A stretch of DNA of 64,000 nt, from NCBI GenBank assembly GCA_023231065.1, contig JALNWE010000008.1, positions 9,500-73,499 on the forward strand, in the 5' to 3' direction. Of this stretch, positions 26,834 to 35,450 are shown piece by piece; positions within the stretch are counted from its first letter, which is position 1; each line of letters begins with the position of its first letter. Source of the DNA: Bacteroidales bacterium. GTDB taxonomy: Bacteria; Bacteroidota; Bacteroidia; Bacteroidales; FEN-979. The notes under the pieces are model-generated. The model was not told the DNA's origin. It made no database searches and was given only the letters and a program-made list of their open reading frames with translations. The position numbers and the translations under genes are program-made.

Positions 26834-27684
26834 TGGACTATACGAATCAAATCCGGGAGATTGCAACCAGGCTTTTTACCGAAGATAAGATCGATGTTTT
26901 TGTCGGTTACCGGATGACAGGTTTTGATGATAACCAGGTACCGGCGCTGATCCGGGATCCCAAGGAGGTATCACAACTGGTTTTTACCGACAAATCGGTT
27001 TTCAACCTGACCAATTATCTCAAGAATGAGCATACGCGCAACAAGCGTGTGGGATTGGTAGTGAAGGGTTGCGATAGCCGTTCACTGAACCTGCTACTCA
27101 CCGAAAGCCAGGTAAAACGCGATAAGTTATATGTTATCGGAATTGCCTGTGAAGGAGTTATTGATGAGGCAGGAAATAAAATGCAAAACTGCATGGAATG
27201 TGTTGTTCCCGATGCCGTGGTATATGATGAAATGGTAGGGACGCCAAAGGGGAAACAGGGGTATCAGGTGAATGCTGATATTCATGAACTCGCCTCGAAA
27301 GAGTTGGTTGAGCGACGCGCTTACTTCGAAGAGATATTTGAGAATTGCATCCGCTGCAACGCTTGTCGTCATTCCTGTCCGATGTGTTACTGTGCAAAAT
27401 GCTGTATCGATCAGGAAACGTCAACACTCTATAACGGAGCCAACACTAAATCCAGCGCCTTCCATGCCCTGATGACCTGGTCGCTGCATTTAGCAGGCCG
27501 TTGCGTTGATTGTCGTAATTGCGAAAAAGCCTGTCCAAGCCATTTGCCCCTTCACCTGTTGCACAAATGGAATGAGCGGGTGATTTTTGAGAACTTCCAG
27601 GAACACCTGGCAGGCGTGCAGGAAGGTGATCGCGGCGCTTTTTACAAATACAGCATGCAGGATCCCAATGATTTTATCATGTAA
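26833..27684 (+). CDS. flxC: 4Fe-4S subunit of the Flx module (FlxC-like; FrhB/FdhB-related)
   Basis: 283 residues. The N-terminal half resembles the FrhB/FdhB family (VGLVVKGCDSRSLNLLL, IGIACEGVID). Two 4Fe-4S sites follow: Cys172/175/178/182 (CIRCNACRHSC), with extra cysteines at 185, 187, 190 and 191, and Cys224/227/230/234 (CVDCRNCEKAC). It is an electron conduit between the flavin subunit and FlxD-HdrA. It overlaps flxD by one base and precedes the next gene by 14. The choice between FlxB and FlxC names is by order and similarity and is less sure than the family. Confidence 0.8.
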   Translation: MDYTNQIREIATRLFTEDKIDVFVGYRMTGFDDNQVPALIRDPKEVSQLVFTDKSVFNLTNYLKNEHTRNKRVGLVVKGCDSRSLNLLLTESQVKRDKLYVIGIACEGVIDEAGNKMQNCMECVVPDAVVYDEMVGTPKGKQGYQVNADIHELASKELVERRAYFEEIFENCIRCNACRHSCPMCYCAKCCIDQETSTLYNGANTKSSAFHALMTWSLHLAGRCVDCRNCEKACPSHLPLHLLHKWNERVIFENFQEHLAGVQEGDRGAFYKYSMQDPNDFIM

Positions 27685-27698
27685 CCCCTCTTTCTGAT

Positions 27699-28748
27699 AT
27701 GAACGTTGAAACATTTGTTACCGATAAAGCTGGCCTGGTAAAATTTTACGAAGCCATCATTGCCAATAACGAAACTTATGCCCCGGTCGAGAAGTTCGGG
27801 AAGTTTGATTTCAAAAGGGTTTTAACTCTTGCTGAATGTGACCCTGATTCGCCCATCACAAAGACCATGAGCGCCAAGCCCTTGTTTTTCCCGCGTTCGG
27901 CTAAAATCCTGAAATATTCGGCAGATGCTTCCGGCACCGATGTTAAAGAAACCGATGAAGATCCGTTGACCGGAAAACGGGTAATCCTTGGAATGAAACA
28001 TTGCGATGCCCGCGGCCTGCAGGTTTTGGACAAAGTATATAACTGGGATTATATCGATTCGGATTATCAGAAACGGCGTCAAAACAGCGTAATCATTTCT
28101 TCCCGTTGTGACAAAGCAGAAACTCACTGCTTTTGTACTTCCCTCGATTACGATGTGGAAAATCTCGATGCCATGGATGTGCTGATCGTGCATGGGCTGG
28201 ACGGAAAGATCTTCATTAAAGCAAGAACTGAGAAAGGGGAGACTTTCCTTAAAGCAAACCCCATTGATCCGGCATCCGGCATCCAACATTCAGCATCCGA
28301 AGAAGGGATGAAAAAGCAATACGATGCTTTTGCAGCATCCTTCCGTTTGAAAATGGATTATAAAAATGTTAACGGAAAACTTTCAAAGATCTTTGATACC
28401 CCTGAATTTGAAAATGTTTCGGCCAGTTGTATCGGTTGCAATACCTGTGCTTTTATTTGTCCAACCTGTCATTGTTTCAAGATATCCGACGAAAAAATCA
28501 AAGATACAGGGATCCGTTATAAAAGCTATGATTCCTGTAATAATGGCTATTTTACTTTGATGGCCGGCGGTCATAATCCCCGTCCGGTCAAATACCGCCG
28601 GTGGCGTCAGCGGGCCATGCACAAGTTTGTTTACTACAAAGAACGCTTTGGCGAAAACCTATGCGTGGGCTGTGGAAGATGCGCTATTTCCTGTCCGGTG
28701 AACATCAGCATTTTTGAAGTGGTGAACCAGGTTGCGACAACGGTATAG
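27699..28748 (+). CDS. flxB: 4Fe-4S dicluster subunit of the Flx module (FlxB-like; AsrA/hydrogenase-beta-related)
   Basis: 349 residues. The first 240 resemble the AsrA/hydrogenase beta family (VILGMKHCDARGLQVLDK, SSRCDKAETHCFCTS). Two 4Fe-4S sites follow at Cys244/247/250/254 (CIGCNTCAFIC, then PTCHCF) and Cys322/325/328/332 (CVGCGRCAISC). Such proteins pair with an AsrB/PyrK-like flavoprotein, which is the next gene. The intervening 145 bases are largely filled by an 8-base tandem repeat. Confidence 0.85.
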   Translation: MNVETFVTDKAGLVKFYEAIIANNETYAPVEKFGKFDFKRVLTLAECDPDSPITKTMSAKPLFFPRSAKILKYSADASGTDVKETDEDPLTGKRVILGMKHCDARGLQVLDKVYNWDYIDSDYQKRRQNSVIISSRCDKAETHCFCTSLDYDVENLDAMDVLIVHGLDGKIFIKARTEKGETFLKANPIDPASGIQHSASEEGMKKQYDAFAASFRLKMDYKNVNGKLSKIFDTPEFENVSASCIGCNTCAFICPTCHCFKISDEKIKDTGIRYKSYDSCNNGYFTLMAGGHNPRPVKYRRWRQRAMHKFVYYKERFGENLCVGCGRCAISCPVNISIFEVVNQVATTV

Positions 28749-28750
28749 TT

Positions 28751-28829
28751 TGATGATGTGATGATGTGATGATGTGATGATGTGATGATGTGATGATGTG
28801 ATGATGTGATGATGTGATGATGTGATGAT
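28751..28829. repeat. 8-base tandem repeat (TGATGATG), nearly ten copies
   Basis: Nine perfect copies of TGATGATG (28751-28822) plus seven bases of a tenth, directly after the flxB stop and inside the hdr-flx operon. The reverse strand is open through it, reading as a His/Ser/Ile repeat, but that frame is an artefact of the repeat. Such arrays vary in copy number by slippage. Confidence 0.95.
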
Positions 28830-28893
28830 ATTCAAAACCATAAAGATAGTTCAGAGTTTAAACTAAGTAAAATATTTCAATAATAATTCTTCC

Positions 28894-29727
28894 ATGGAAC
28901 AGTTGTTAGTCCCGATGATCTGCAGGATCGATAAAATGATCCAGGAAACCCCCGATGTCCGTACGTATCGTTTGAAGTTCAAGGAAGAAGGGTTGATGGA
29001 AAAATTCAGGTGGATGCCTGGTCAGTTTGTGGAATTTTCGTTGCTTGGTTCCGGGGAGTGTACTTTTTGCATCTCTTCTTCGTCAACCCGGAAAGGGTAT
29101 TTTGATTGTTCGATCAAAAAGGCAGGATTAGTAACTGCGGACATCCACCGTCTGCTTGATGAAGGGGATTATGTTGGGATCCGGGGGCCCTTTGGCAATT
29201 GGTTCCCGTTGGACGAAATCAAAGGGAAGAACCTGCTTTTTGTGGGTGGTGGTATCGGTCTTGCGCCCCTCCGCGCACTCATCCAGTATTGCATCGACAA
29301 CCGCAACGATTATAAGGATTTCACCATTCTTTATGGCGCCCGCACTTCTGCCGATCTATGTTACAAGGACGAAATCAAGGAATGGCAGGAAAACCCGTTG
29401 CTGAAAGTCATATTGACCATTGACAAACCCGAAGAAGCCTGGCCCACCAACGTGGGAGTGGTCCCCAAGATCCTTGAAGAAGTTGTAAAGCCTGTGATCG
29501 AAAACACAAAGGTGATCACCTGTGGTCCCCCGATCATGATCAAATATACCATCCAGTCGTTAAAAAAACTTGGTTTTGCCGACCCTGACATCATCACCAC
29601 CCTCGAGATGAGGATGCAGTGTGGTTTAGGGAAGTGTGGCCGGTGCAACATCGGATCGACCTATGTATGCAAAGACGGACCAGTGTTTACCAACGAGCAA
29701 TTAAGGGGTTTGCCGGACGAGTTCTAG
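28894..29727 (+). CDS. flxA: FAD/NAD(P)-binding oxidoreductase subunit (FlxA-like; AsrB/PyrK-related)
   Basis: 277 residues of the ferredoxin-NADP reductase fold. An FAD-binding barrel (about 1-105; WMPGQFVEFSLLG, CTFCISSSS) is followed by an NAD(P)-binding domain with VGGGIGLAPLRALI, and a C-terminal 2Fe-2S site (Cys243/248/251/259; CGLGKCGRC). It would accept electrons from NAD(P)H and pass them through the Flx iron-sulfur subunits to HdrA. It is the last gene of the operon; a 160-base gap and a new promoter box follow. Confidence 0.88.
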   Translation: MEQLLVPMICRIDKMIQETPDVRTYRLKFKEEGLMEKFRWMPGQFVEFSLLGSGECTFCISSSSTRKGYFDCSIKKAGLVTADIHRLLDEGDYVGIRGPFGNWFPLDEIKGKNLLFVGGGIGLAPLRALIQYCIDNRNDYKDFTILYGARTSADLCYKDEIKEWQENPLLKVILTIDKPEEAWPTNVGVVPKILEEVVKPVIENTKVITCGPPIMIKYTIQSLKKLGFADPDIITTLEMRMQCGLGKCGRCNIGSTYVCKDGPVFTNEQLRGLPDEF

Positions 29728-29844
29728 GAACATTTATTTATTCCTGAACGTCGTTTTTGTTTTATTTACCGCTCAAATCCATCCGCGTAATCCCTGCAAT
29801 AAAATGCGATTGGATAAATCCATTCCGGGTACTGATAATCTACA

Positions 29845-29852
29845 TACCTTTG
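29845..29852 (+). promoter_or_regulatory. Bacteroidota -7 box (TACCTTTG)
   Basis: TAnnTTTG match 38 bases before the start of the sialidase-like T9SS protein. No clear -33 box seen. Confidence 0.5.
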
Positions 29853-29889
29853 CAGAAATATTATTTCTACACTTGTTAAAATTCAGACA

Positions 29890-31599
29890 ATGAAAAAATT
29901 CTTTATCCTTTTTCTTGGTTTATTGTTGGTCTTTATATTTCAAACGGAGGCTTTTGCACAGAATAAAACGGTTGTGCTTGGAGAAAAGGCGCTTTTGCAC
30001 CATGAAACGCCCGATGATCCATATCTCCCGCCTCCTGCCCTTAAAATGGCCTCGCCCGGGTATCACTATAAGAGTTCGGAATTCTTTACGGTACAGGTCA
30101 ATGTTGATTCAGAAGGGAATAATATTATCGGTGATGCAGCCAATGAACCTTCCATTGCCATTGATCCGACGAATCCCAACAACATGGTCATAGGCTGGCG
30201 GCAGTTTGATAACGTAAACAGCAATTTCAGACAGGCTGGTTATGGATATACGACCGACGGTGGACTTTCGTGGACATTCCCGGGGAAGATCAATCCTGGT
30301 GTTTTCCGTTCTGATCCGGTACTCGATTTCGATACCGCGGGTAATTTTTATTATAATAGCCTGAATTCAGACAATAGTGTTTATACCTGTAAAGTCTTTA
30401 AAAGTATCAATGGGGGCGCTGACTGGGATGCCGGGGTGAATGCCAAAGGAGGGGATAAACAATGGATGGCTATTGACCGGAGTGGCGGTGTTGGTACGGG
30501 AAATATATATTCATCATGGACTTCCTATTACAGTTCGTGTTCACCGGGTTTTTTTACCCGTTCTGTTAACGATGGCGCCAGTTTTCAAAGTTGTACTACC
30601 ATTCCTGACGAACCTTACTGGGGAACCATGACTGTTGGGCCTGACGGGGAATTATATGTAGCCGGGACAAGTTCCGGGTATAATGGAATAATTGTGGCTA
30701 AGTCCACCACCGCACAAGATCCATCCGGCGCCGTCACCTGGGATTTATCCACACCGGTTGATCTGGATGGTAATATCAGCGGATGGACGCCCATCAACCC
30801 GGTCGGGATCCTTGGCCAGGCAAATATTGCAGTCGATCGTTCAAACGGCCCGGGCAGGGGAAATGTATATGTGATGGCTTCGGTCGAACGTATTTCAAAC
30901 AATGATCCGGCCGATGTCATGTTTGCCAAAAGTACCGATGGCGGTGAGACATGGAGCGCTCCTGTACGGATCAACAACGATAACAATACCACCAAGTATC
31001 AATGGTTTGGGACCATGTCGGTAGCCCCAAACGGCAGGATCGATATTATCTGGGTCGATAACAGGAATGCCCCGACAGGCTCTTATAATTCGGCGCTTTA
31101 TTACTGTTATTCCGATGACCAGGGTGAGACATGGTCTATCAATAAAAAGCTCTCCAACTCATTCAATCCTCACCTGGGCTTTCCTCAACAGGAAAAAATC
31201 GGGGACTATTACGATATGGAATCGGACGATGCCGGCGCCCATCTTGCCTGGGCCAATACCTTCAACGGGGAACAGGATGTTTATTATACCCACATCATTC
31301 CGCAGATCGTGGGGGTGGAAGAAAATTCGGAAAACCCGGAAATGTTTTCTATTACAAGTTATCCCAACCCGCTCCGCGATAAAGGGACTATCCAATACCA
31401 GGTTCCCGGAGACCAGAGGGTGAAAGTCGTCCTTTGTAACATGGTTGGTGAAGAGATCCTTACCCTTGTAGATAAAGAGCAACAGCCGGGCACCTATACC
31501 GTGAATTTTTCAGGGGAATCCCTCCCGGCCGGGTATTACCTGTGCCGTTTGATGGCCGGATCACAGATCAGGACAGCCAAGATGGTGAAGGTCATGTAA
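29890..31599 (+). CDS. secreted sialidase-fold (BNR/Asp-box) protein with T9SS sorting domain
   Basis: 569 residues: a signal peptide (about 1-24, ending EAFAQ), a beta-propeller with several Asp-box motifs (TTDGGLSWTF, SINGGADWD, STDGGETWS, SDDQGETWS) and a T9SS type A sorting domain over the last 80 residues (ITSYPNPLRDKGTIQY). The fold is that of exo-sialidases and related surface glycosidases or adhesins. I do not see the sialidase Arg triad or RIP motif clearly, so enzymatic activity is uncertain. The 3' end overlaps the convergent STAS-kinase gene by 8 bases. Confidence 0.85.
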   Translation: MKKFFILFLGLLLVFIFQTEAFAQNKTVVLGEKALLHHETPDDPYLPPPALKMASPGYHYKSSEFFTVQVNVDSEGNNIIGDAANEPSIAIDPTNPNNMVIGWRQFDNVNSNFRQAGYGYTTDGGLSWTFPGKINPGVFRSDPVLDFDTAGNFYYNSLNSDNSVYTCKVFKSINGGADWDAGVNAKGGDKQWMAIDRSGGVGTGNIYSSWTSYYSSCSPGFFTRSVNDGASFQSCTTIPDEPYWGTMTVGPDGELYVAGTSSGYNGIIVAKSTTAQDPSGAVTWDLSTPVDLDGNISGWTPINPVGILGQANIAVDRSNGPGRGNVYVMASVERISNNDPADVMFAKSTDGGETWSAPVRINNDNNTTKYQWFGTMSVAPNGRIDIIWVDNRNAPTGSYNSALYYCYSDDQGETWSINKKLSNSFNPHLGFPQQEKIGDYYDMESDDAGAHLAWANTFNGEQDVYYTHIIPQIVGVEENSENPEMFSITSYPNPLRDKGTIQYQVPGDQRVKVVLCNMVGEEILTLVDKEQQPGTYTVNFSGESLPAGYYLCRLMAGSQIRTAKMVKVM

Positions 31600-33820
31600 A
31601 ATCCATCACTTTTTCACAGAGGATGGAGGAAACGATCATGGCCAATCGCTTATGGGCAACAGGCATTGAAGAATAGCAAACAATGGGCAAAACCCATTCG
31701 AGGAGGGCTAAGTAGTAAGGGATCGGATCAGGATTTTCCCTGGCGCTGTCGTAAGCATATTTCCTCATTTTCAATGTCAGCGCGGCATTTTTCATCACTT
31801 TGCCGCTGTGCTTCCCGGTATAATTGATTTCAGGAATATCTTTCAAAGTCCCGGCCTGATAAAAGCCGTGAATGAAACGGAGATAATCGGCCAGGTCGCT
31901 GTCATTCTCAAGTGGCGCATTGTCAACCAGGAAAATAGCTTCGAGACGGGCAAAATCGGAGATGATCGATCTGGGTTGTGTTTCAGAGAAGTCGATGAGA
32001 TAAACATTCATGTTTTCATCCAGCAGTATATTCTGCATATTCAGGTCGCCATGACAAATCCCGGTGAAATATTCCATACCCCGTTCACGGCGCCGGGAAA
32101 ACTCATGTTTCAGAAACCAATATGGATTCAGGATTGGTTGCTTCTTTTCAGGGATGTTCAGGTATTTTTCATCGGATGAAACAGAAAATAAATCATGGAC
32201 TGTTTGATAGATATAAGGGAAAAATGTAAAGGTCGGGTCGTGGTCCTTAAACGGGAAGATGGTTTTCTTTACAGGCTGTCCATACCAAGGTTTCAGGATT
32301 TGCAGAAATATCTTGTCGAAAAGCGGTTCAAGGAAAGAAATATCAGAATGTAAATAATAATGAGTCAGCCATTTCAACTGGCTCGATTCGCCACCTATAC
32401 CGACGAAATTGTACCTAAGCGCTCCCGTCTCGCCATAAAATTCTGCGCCCAATACAACCGCGCTGTTGTTAAAAATATATGGAAGTGCATATTTTTTGCA
32501 TCGTTCCGATTCCCTGGTGATCAGGTTCCGGTTGGCGATTTTAAGAACAGTAGGCCTCATTTTCCGGCCTTCATGGTCAAATGAGGCGACCTGAAAGGTT
32601 TGCGCCGAAAACCCACCGTGCAAGGGGTCGATCACCAACTTTGATGAATCGGTATAAAGGAGCCTGGTTAAAAATGCTTTATGGGATTCGAAAATAAATC
32701 CGGGTTTTATATCGATCGTCAGTCTTTTGGTCCTGGCATCGACGAAATTACCGGCCTGAAACAGCCATATAAATGGATTTTCGAGGATGGTTTCCTGATT
32801 GACAGGCTCAACGGCCAGGATGTTCTCAAAAGTCAAATGCCGCGAAATATCATGGATTGAATTCGTCCGGGTGGAAAGATCCAATTCGGCTAACAAAAAA
32901 GTAATCCCGGTGAAATCTTTTTTTCCTGTATTTTCTGTTAATAATTGTCGAAAATGGATCATCCCGTTATCCCTGACAAGCTCCTGCAAATACTCATTAT
33001 TTGTCACAGCCAGGGTCAGGGAAGGCCTGTTTTTATCCGGGTTGGCAATGACCAGGAGAATAACCGAACTTTTCGAAAGGGTATCTTCTTCAAAATACCT
33101 GATAACATTGTTCAGTTGGCTGAACGTCACCTGGCCGGGTGAGGATGATTTCAGTGAACCGGTCGGGTGGCATCCAAATGACAAGGCTTCACAAACCGGA
33201 AACCCGGTCTTTACCGGATCGGAAGTAATCCTGAAATCAGGATCCGCGGATTGATTTAGCGGTAAAAAGCCGGAACAATTATCGAGAGAAACAAAAAAAT
33301 CGGAACAACCATTTCCGGGTGCTGCGGCATTGGAAAGCGATCCAAACCCAAGGGCATCACCAAGTTCATGATAACCTACTATTTCATTCGTCAGGCATAG
33401 TTGTCCTGTTATTTTATCTTCACCGGTTGAGTGATAGATCCAATGATGATGATCGACGGAAATCTCACTAAGGACCGGTTTGTTTTTTCTACCGGAGTGG
33501 ATGGCCGCCAAGGCAGCCCCCACATTGGTAACGAGGTGTAAACCATGATGAAGCCCGGCAATTTCCAGCACGTGAAACACATCCGGAACGACCCCGGCAA
33601 TATAGAAGATGTTCCGGCCTGCCTGTAATTTCTTGTTGGTTTTTAAAAGGATCCGTATTCCTGCACTTGACATATAAGGACAGTCCGACAGATCAAGAAT
33701 GATATCCTGACCATTTTCGGGTAAGGCAATCAGGGCGAGATCAAGGTCATTGCTGCTATTGGCATCCAGTTTACCAATGGGTTTAACACAACGGATTTTC
33801 TCATCTGTGATAATGTTCAT
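31592..33820 (-). CDS. STAS domain fused to a kinase-like (APH-type) protein
   Basis: 742 residues, soluble. The N-terminus (about 1-110) is a STAS anti-sigma-antagonist domain (DIILDLSDCPYMSSAGIRIL, with the conserved Ser before AGIR). A central region (about 120-390) is of unknown type. The C-terminal half looks like an aminoglycoside-phosphotransferase-type kinase fold: a Gly-rich loop LHGGFSAQTF (about 398-408), a possible ATP-anchoring Lys in TVLKIANRN, catalytic CHGDLNMQNILLD (about 585-597) and metal-binding LIDFSE (about 606-610). This half resembles the TCAD9 kinase-like domain, from memory. It may be a signalling switch that phosphorylates a partner of its own STAS domain. It lies 38 bases downstream of the transporter gene on the same strand. 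Confidence 0.75.
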   Translation of the reverse strand: MNIITDEKIRCVKPIGKLDANSSNDLDLALIALPENGQDIILDLSDCPYMSSAGIRILLKTNKKLQAGRNIFYIAGVVPDVFHVLEIAGLHHGLHLVTNVGAALAAIHSGRKNKPVLSEISVDHHHWIYHSTGEDKITGQLCLTNEIVGYHELGDALGFGSLSNAAAPGNGCSDFFVSLDNCSGFLPLNQSADPDFRITSDPVKTGFPVCEALSFGCHPTGSLKSSSPGQVTFSQLNNVIRYFEEDTLSKSSVILLVIANPDKNRPSLTLAVTNNEYLQELVRDNGMIHFRQLLTENTGKKDFTGITFLLAELDLSTRTNSIHDISRHLTFENILAVEPVNQETILENPFIWLFQAGNFVDARTKRLTIDIKPGFIFESHKAFLTRLLYTDSSKLVIDPLHGGFSAQTFQVASFDHEGRKMRPTVLKIANRNLITRESERCKKYALPYIFNNSAVVLGAEFYGETGALRYNFVGIGGESSQLKWLTHYYLHSDISFLEPLFDKIFLQILKPWYGQPVKKTIFPFKDHDPTFTFFPYIYQTVHDLFSVSSDEKYLNIPEKKQPILNPYWFLKHEFSRRRERGMEYFTGICHGDLNMQNILLDENMNVYLIDFSETQPRSIISDFARLEAIFLVDNAPLENDSDLADYLRFIHGFYQAGTLKDIPEINYTGKHSGKVMKNAALTLKMRKYAYDSARENPDPIPYYLALLEWVLPIVCYSSMPVAHKRLAMIVSSILCEKVMDFT

Positions 33821-33858
33821 AGTCGATATAATTATTTAATCTCACCGGGTCAAACCAT

Positions 33859-35250
33859 TTAATGATAGGCAAATAAAATAACCGGAGGGATCAGCAACAA
33901 ACAACCAAGGATCAAAAAGATAATCGATAAAGGAAGCATAAAACGGAGCCATTTATCATACGGAATATTTCCGATGGCAAGAATGCCCATGGTCACACCG
34001 CTGGTTGGAAAAATATTGGTAAACAACCCATCGCCCAACTGGTATGCCAGCACTGCTGTCTGACGGGAAATGCCGATGAGGTCGCTCAAGGGCGCCATCA
34101 GGGGCATCGTAAGGGCAGCCTGTCCTGATCCGGAAGGGACAAAGAAGTTCATAAAACCCTGGAAAAAGAACATCATCTGGACCGAGACGATTTGTGGAAA
34201 TTGTCCCATGGTTCCGGCGATTCCATTCAGAATGGTATCAATAATTTTTCCATCGGTTGCCACGATCAGCATTCCGCGGGTGAGCCCGATAACCAACGCG
34301 GCGGTCATCATATCGCGGGCGCCATCCAGAAATGCCCCCACAGTGGTATTGGAGGGCAGGCGGAAAAAAAGCGCTGTCACGATCCCCATGGCAAGGAATA
34401 ACCCGGCAATTTCGTTGATGTACCAATCCCAGACATTGACCCCGATAATGAGCATGACAAGAGTTGCAAAGAAAATAAAAAGGACGAGTTTTCTTTTCAG
34501 GGTGAAAGCAAGATCCTCATTACTATGATAGGCGGTAAGGTCCCTTTTACGGTCCAATTCATAGACGATGCTCCGTTCAGGATTCCGTTCTATTTTCCGA
34601 ACATACATCATGACAAAGGTGATGGCAGCAGTCATCATAATAAGCCATACGATGATCCTGTATTCCCATCCGCTGAAAACCGGGATTTCCGCGATTCCCT
34701 GTGCGATCCCGATAGTGAAAGGGTTGCTGAATGCGCCGGCGAATCCCGATGCAGCCCCGATGAACGGCATAGCGATCCCGGTAAGGGAATCATAACCCAT
34801 GGCAATGGCCAGGGGGATCGTGATCAATACGAAAACCATTACCTCCTCACACATACCAAAAGAAGCGCCCCCCAATGAAAACAGGAACATGATGATGGGA
34901 ATGATAAATTTCTTGATGGCCGGATTTTTCCGGGTAGCTTCCAGGATGCTTGCCAATCCCGCATTGATAGCCCCGGTTTTATTGACAATTCCGAATGCGC
35001 CACCAATCAGCAGAACAAAAGCAATGATCTGGGCCGCTGATATCATCCCTTTGATGGGGGCTGTAAATAAGTCTATTAAACCCTGCGGCTTTGAGGCCAC
35101 GTGATGATATGTCCCCGGAACCACCACCTGGCGGCCATTATACTCATTACGGTCAAACTCACCCGCCGGGATAATCCATGTCAGGATCAGGAAAAGGATC
35201 AGGATAACAGATACAATAATCAGCGTGTGCGGGATCTTTTTCTTTTCCAT
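33859..35250 (-). CDS. YfcC family (DcuC superfamily) inner-membrane transporter
   Basis: 463 residues from the ATG at 35250; the longer frame would need a TTG and lacks support. It is a hydrophobic protein with about 12 transmembrane segments. Features: IPHTLIIVSVILILFLILTW at the N-terminus, a conserved LIGGAFGIVNKTGAIN, SLGGASFGMCEEVMVF and PSGSGQAALTMPLMAPLSD. The family contains C4-dicarboxylate carriers and arginine/ornithine antiporters, so an amino-acid or dipeptide-derived substrate is possible. It lies upstream of the STAS-kinase gene and near the cyanophycinase locus. Confidence 0.88.
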   Translation of the reverse strand: MEKKKIPHTLIIVSVILILFLILTWIIPAGEFDRNEYNGRQVVVPGTYHHVASKPQGLIDLFTAPIKGMISAAQIIAFVLLIGGAFGIVNKTGAINAGLASILEATRKNPAIKKFIIPIIMFLFSLGGASFGMCEEVMVFVLITIPLAIAMGYDSLTGIAMPFIGAASGFAGAFSNPFTIGIAQGIAEIPVFSGWEYRIIVWLIMMTAAITFVMMYVRKIERNPERSIVYELDRKRDLTAYHSNEDLAFTLKRKLVLFIFFATLVMLIIGVNVWDWYINEIAGLFLAMGIVTALFFRLPSNTTVGAFLDGARDMMTAALVIGLTRGMLIVATDGKIIDTILNGIAGTMGQFPQIVSVQMMFFFQGFMNFFVPSGSGQAALTMPLMAPLSDLIGISRQTAVLAYQLGDGLFTNIFPTSGVTMGILAIGNIPYDKWLRFMLPLSIIFLILGCLLLIPPVILFAYH

Positions 35251-35407
35251 TGGAAATTTTGTTAAAGGGAGTAAAAAGAGAATGTACAAATATATTTTTA
35301 TTTTTTTATTTCGTTATTTTTTGTTTGGATATTTTCGTTTTTATCAGGTTTCTATAATGACCGCGAGGAAACAGGAAAAATTTATTCCAATTTGGTATAG
35401 AATGTAA

Positions 35408-35415
35408 TATATTTG
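35408..35415 (+). promoter_or_regulatory. Bacteroidota -7 box (TATATTTG)
   Basis: TAnnTTTG match 36 bases before the T9SS protein at 35451, in a strongly AT-rich gap. Confidence 0.45.
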
Positions 35416-35450
35416 TATAAACCAAAGTCAAATTCAAAAACATACACATT

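Noticed and set aside
28659..28841. Minus-strand frame encoding a His/Ser/Ile repeat protein
   Set aside because: It is the direct reading of the TGATGATG tandem repeat and overlaps the end of flxB; no start signal or family resemblance.
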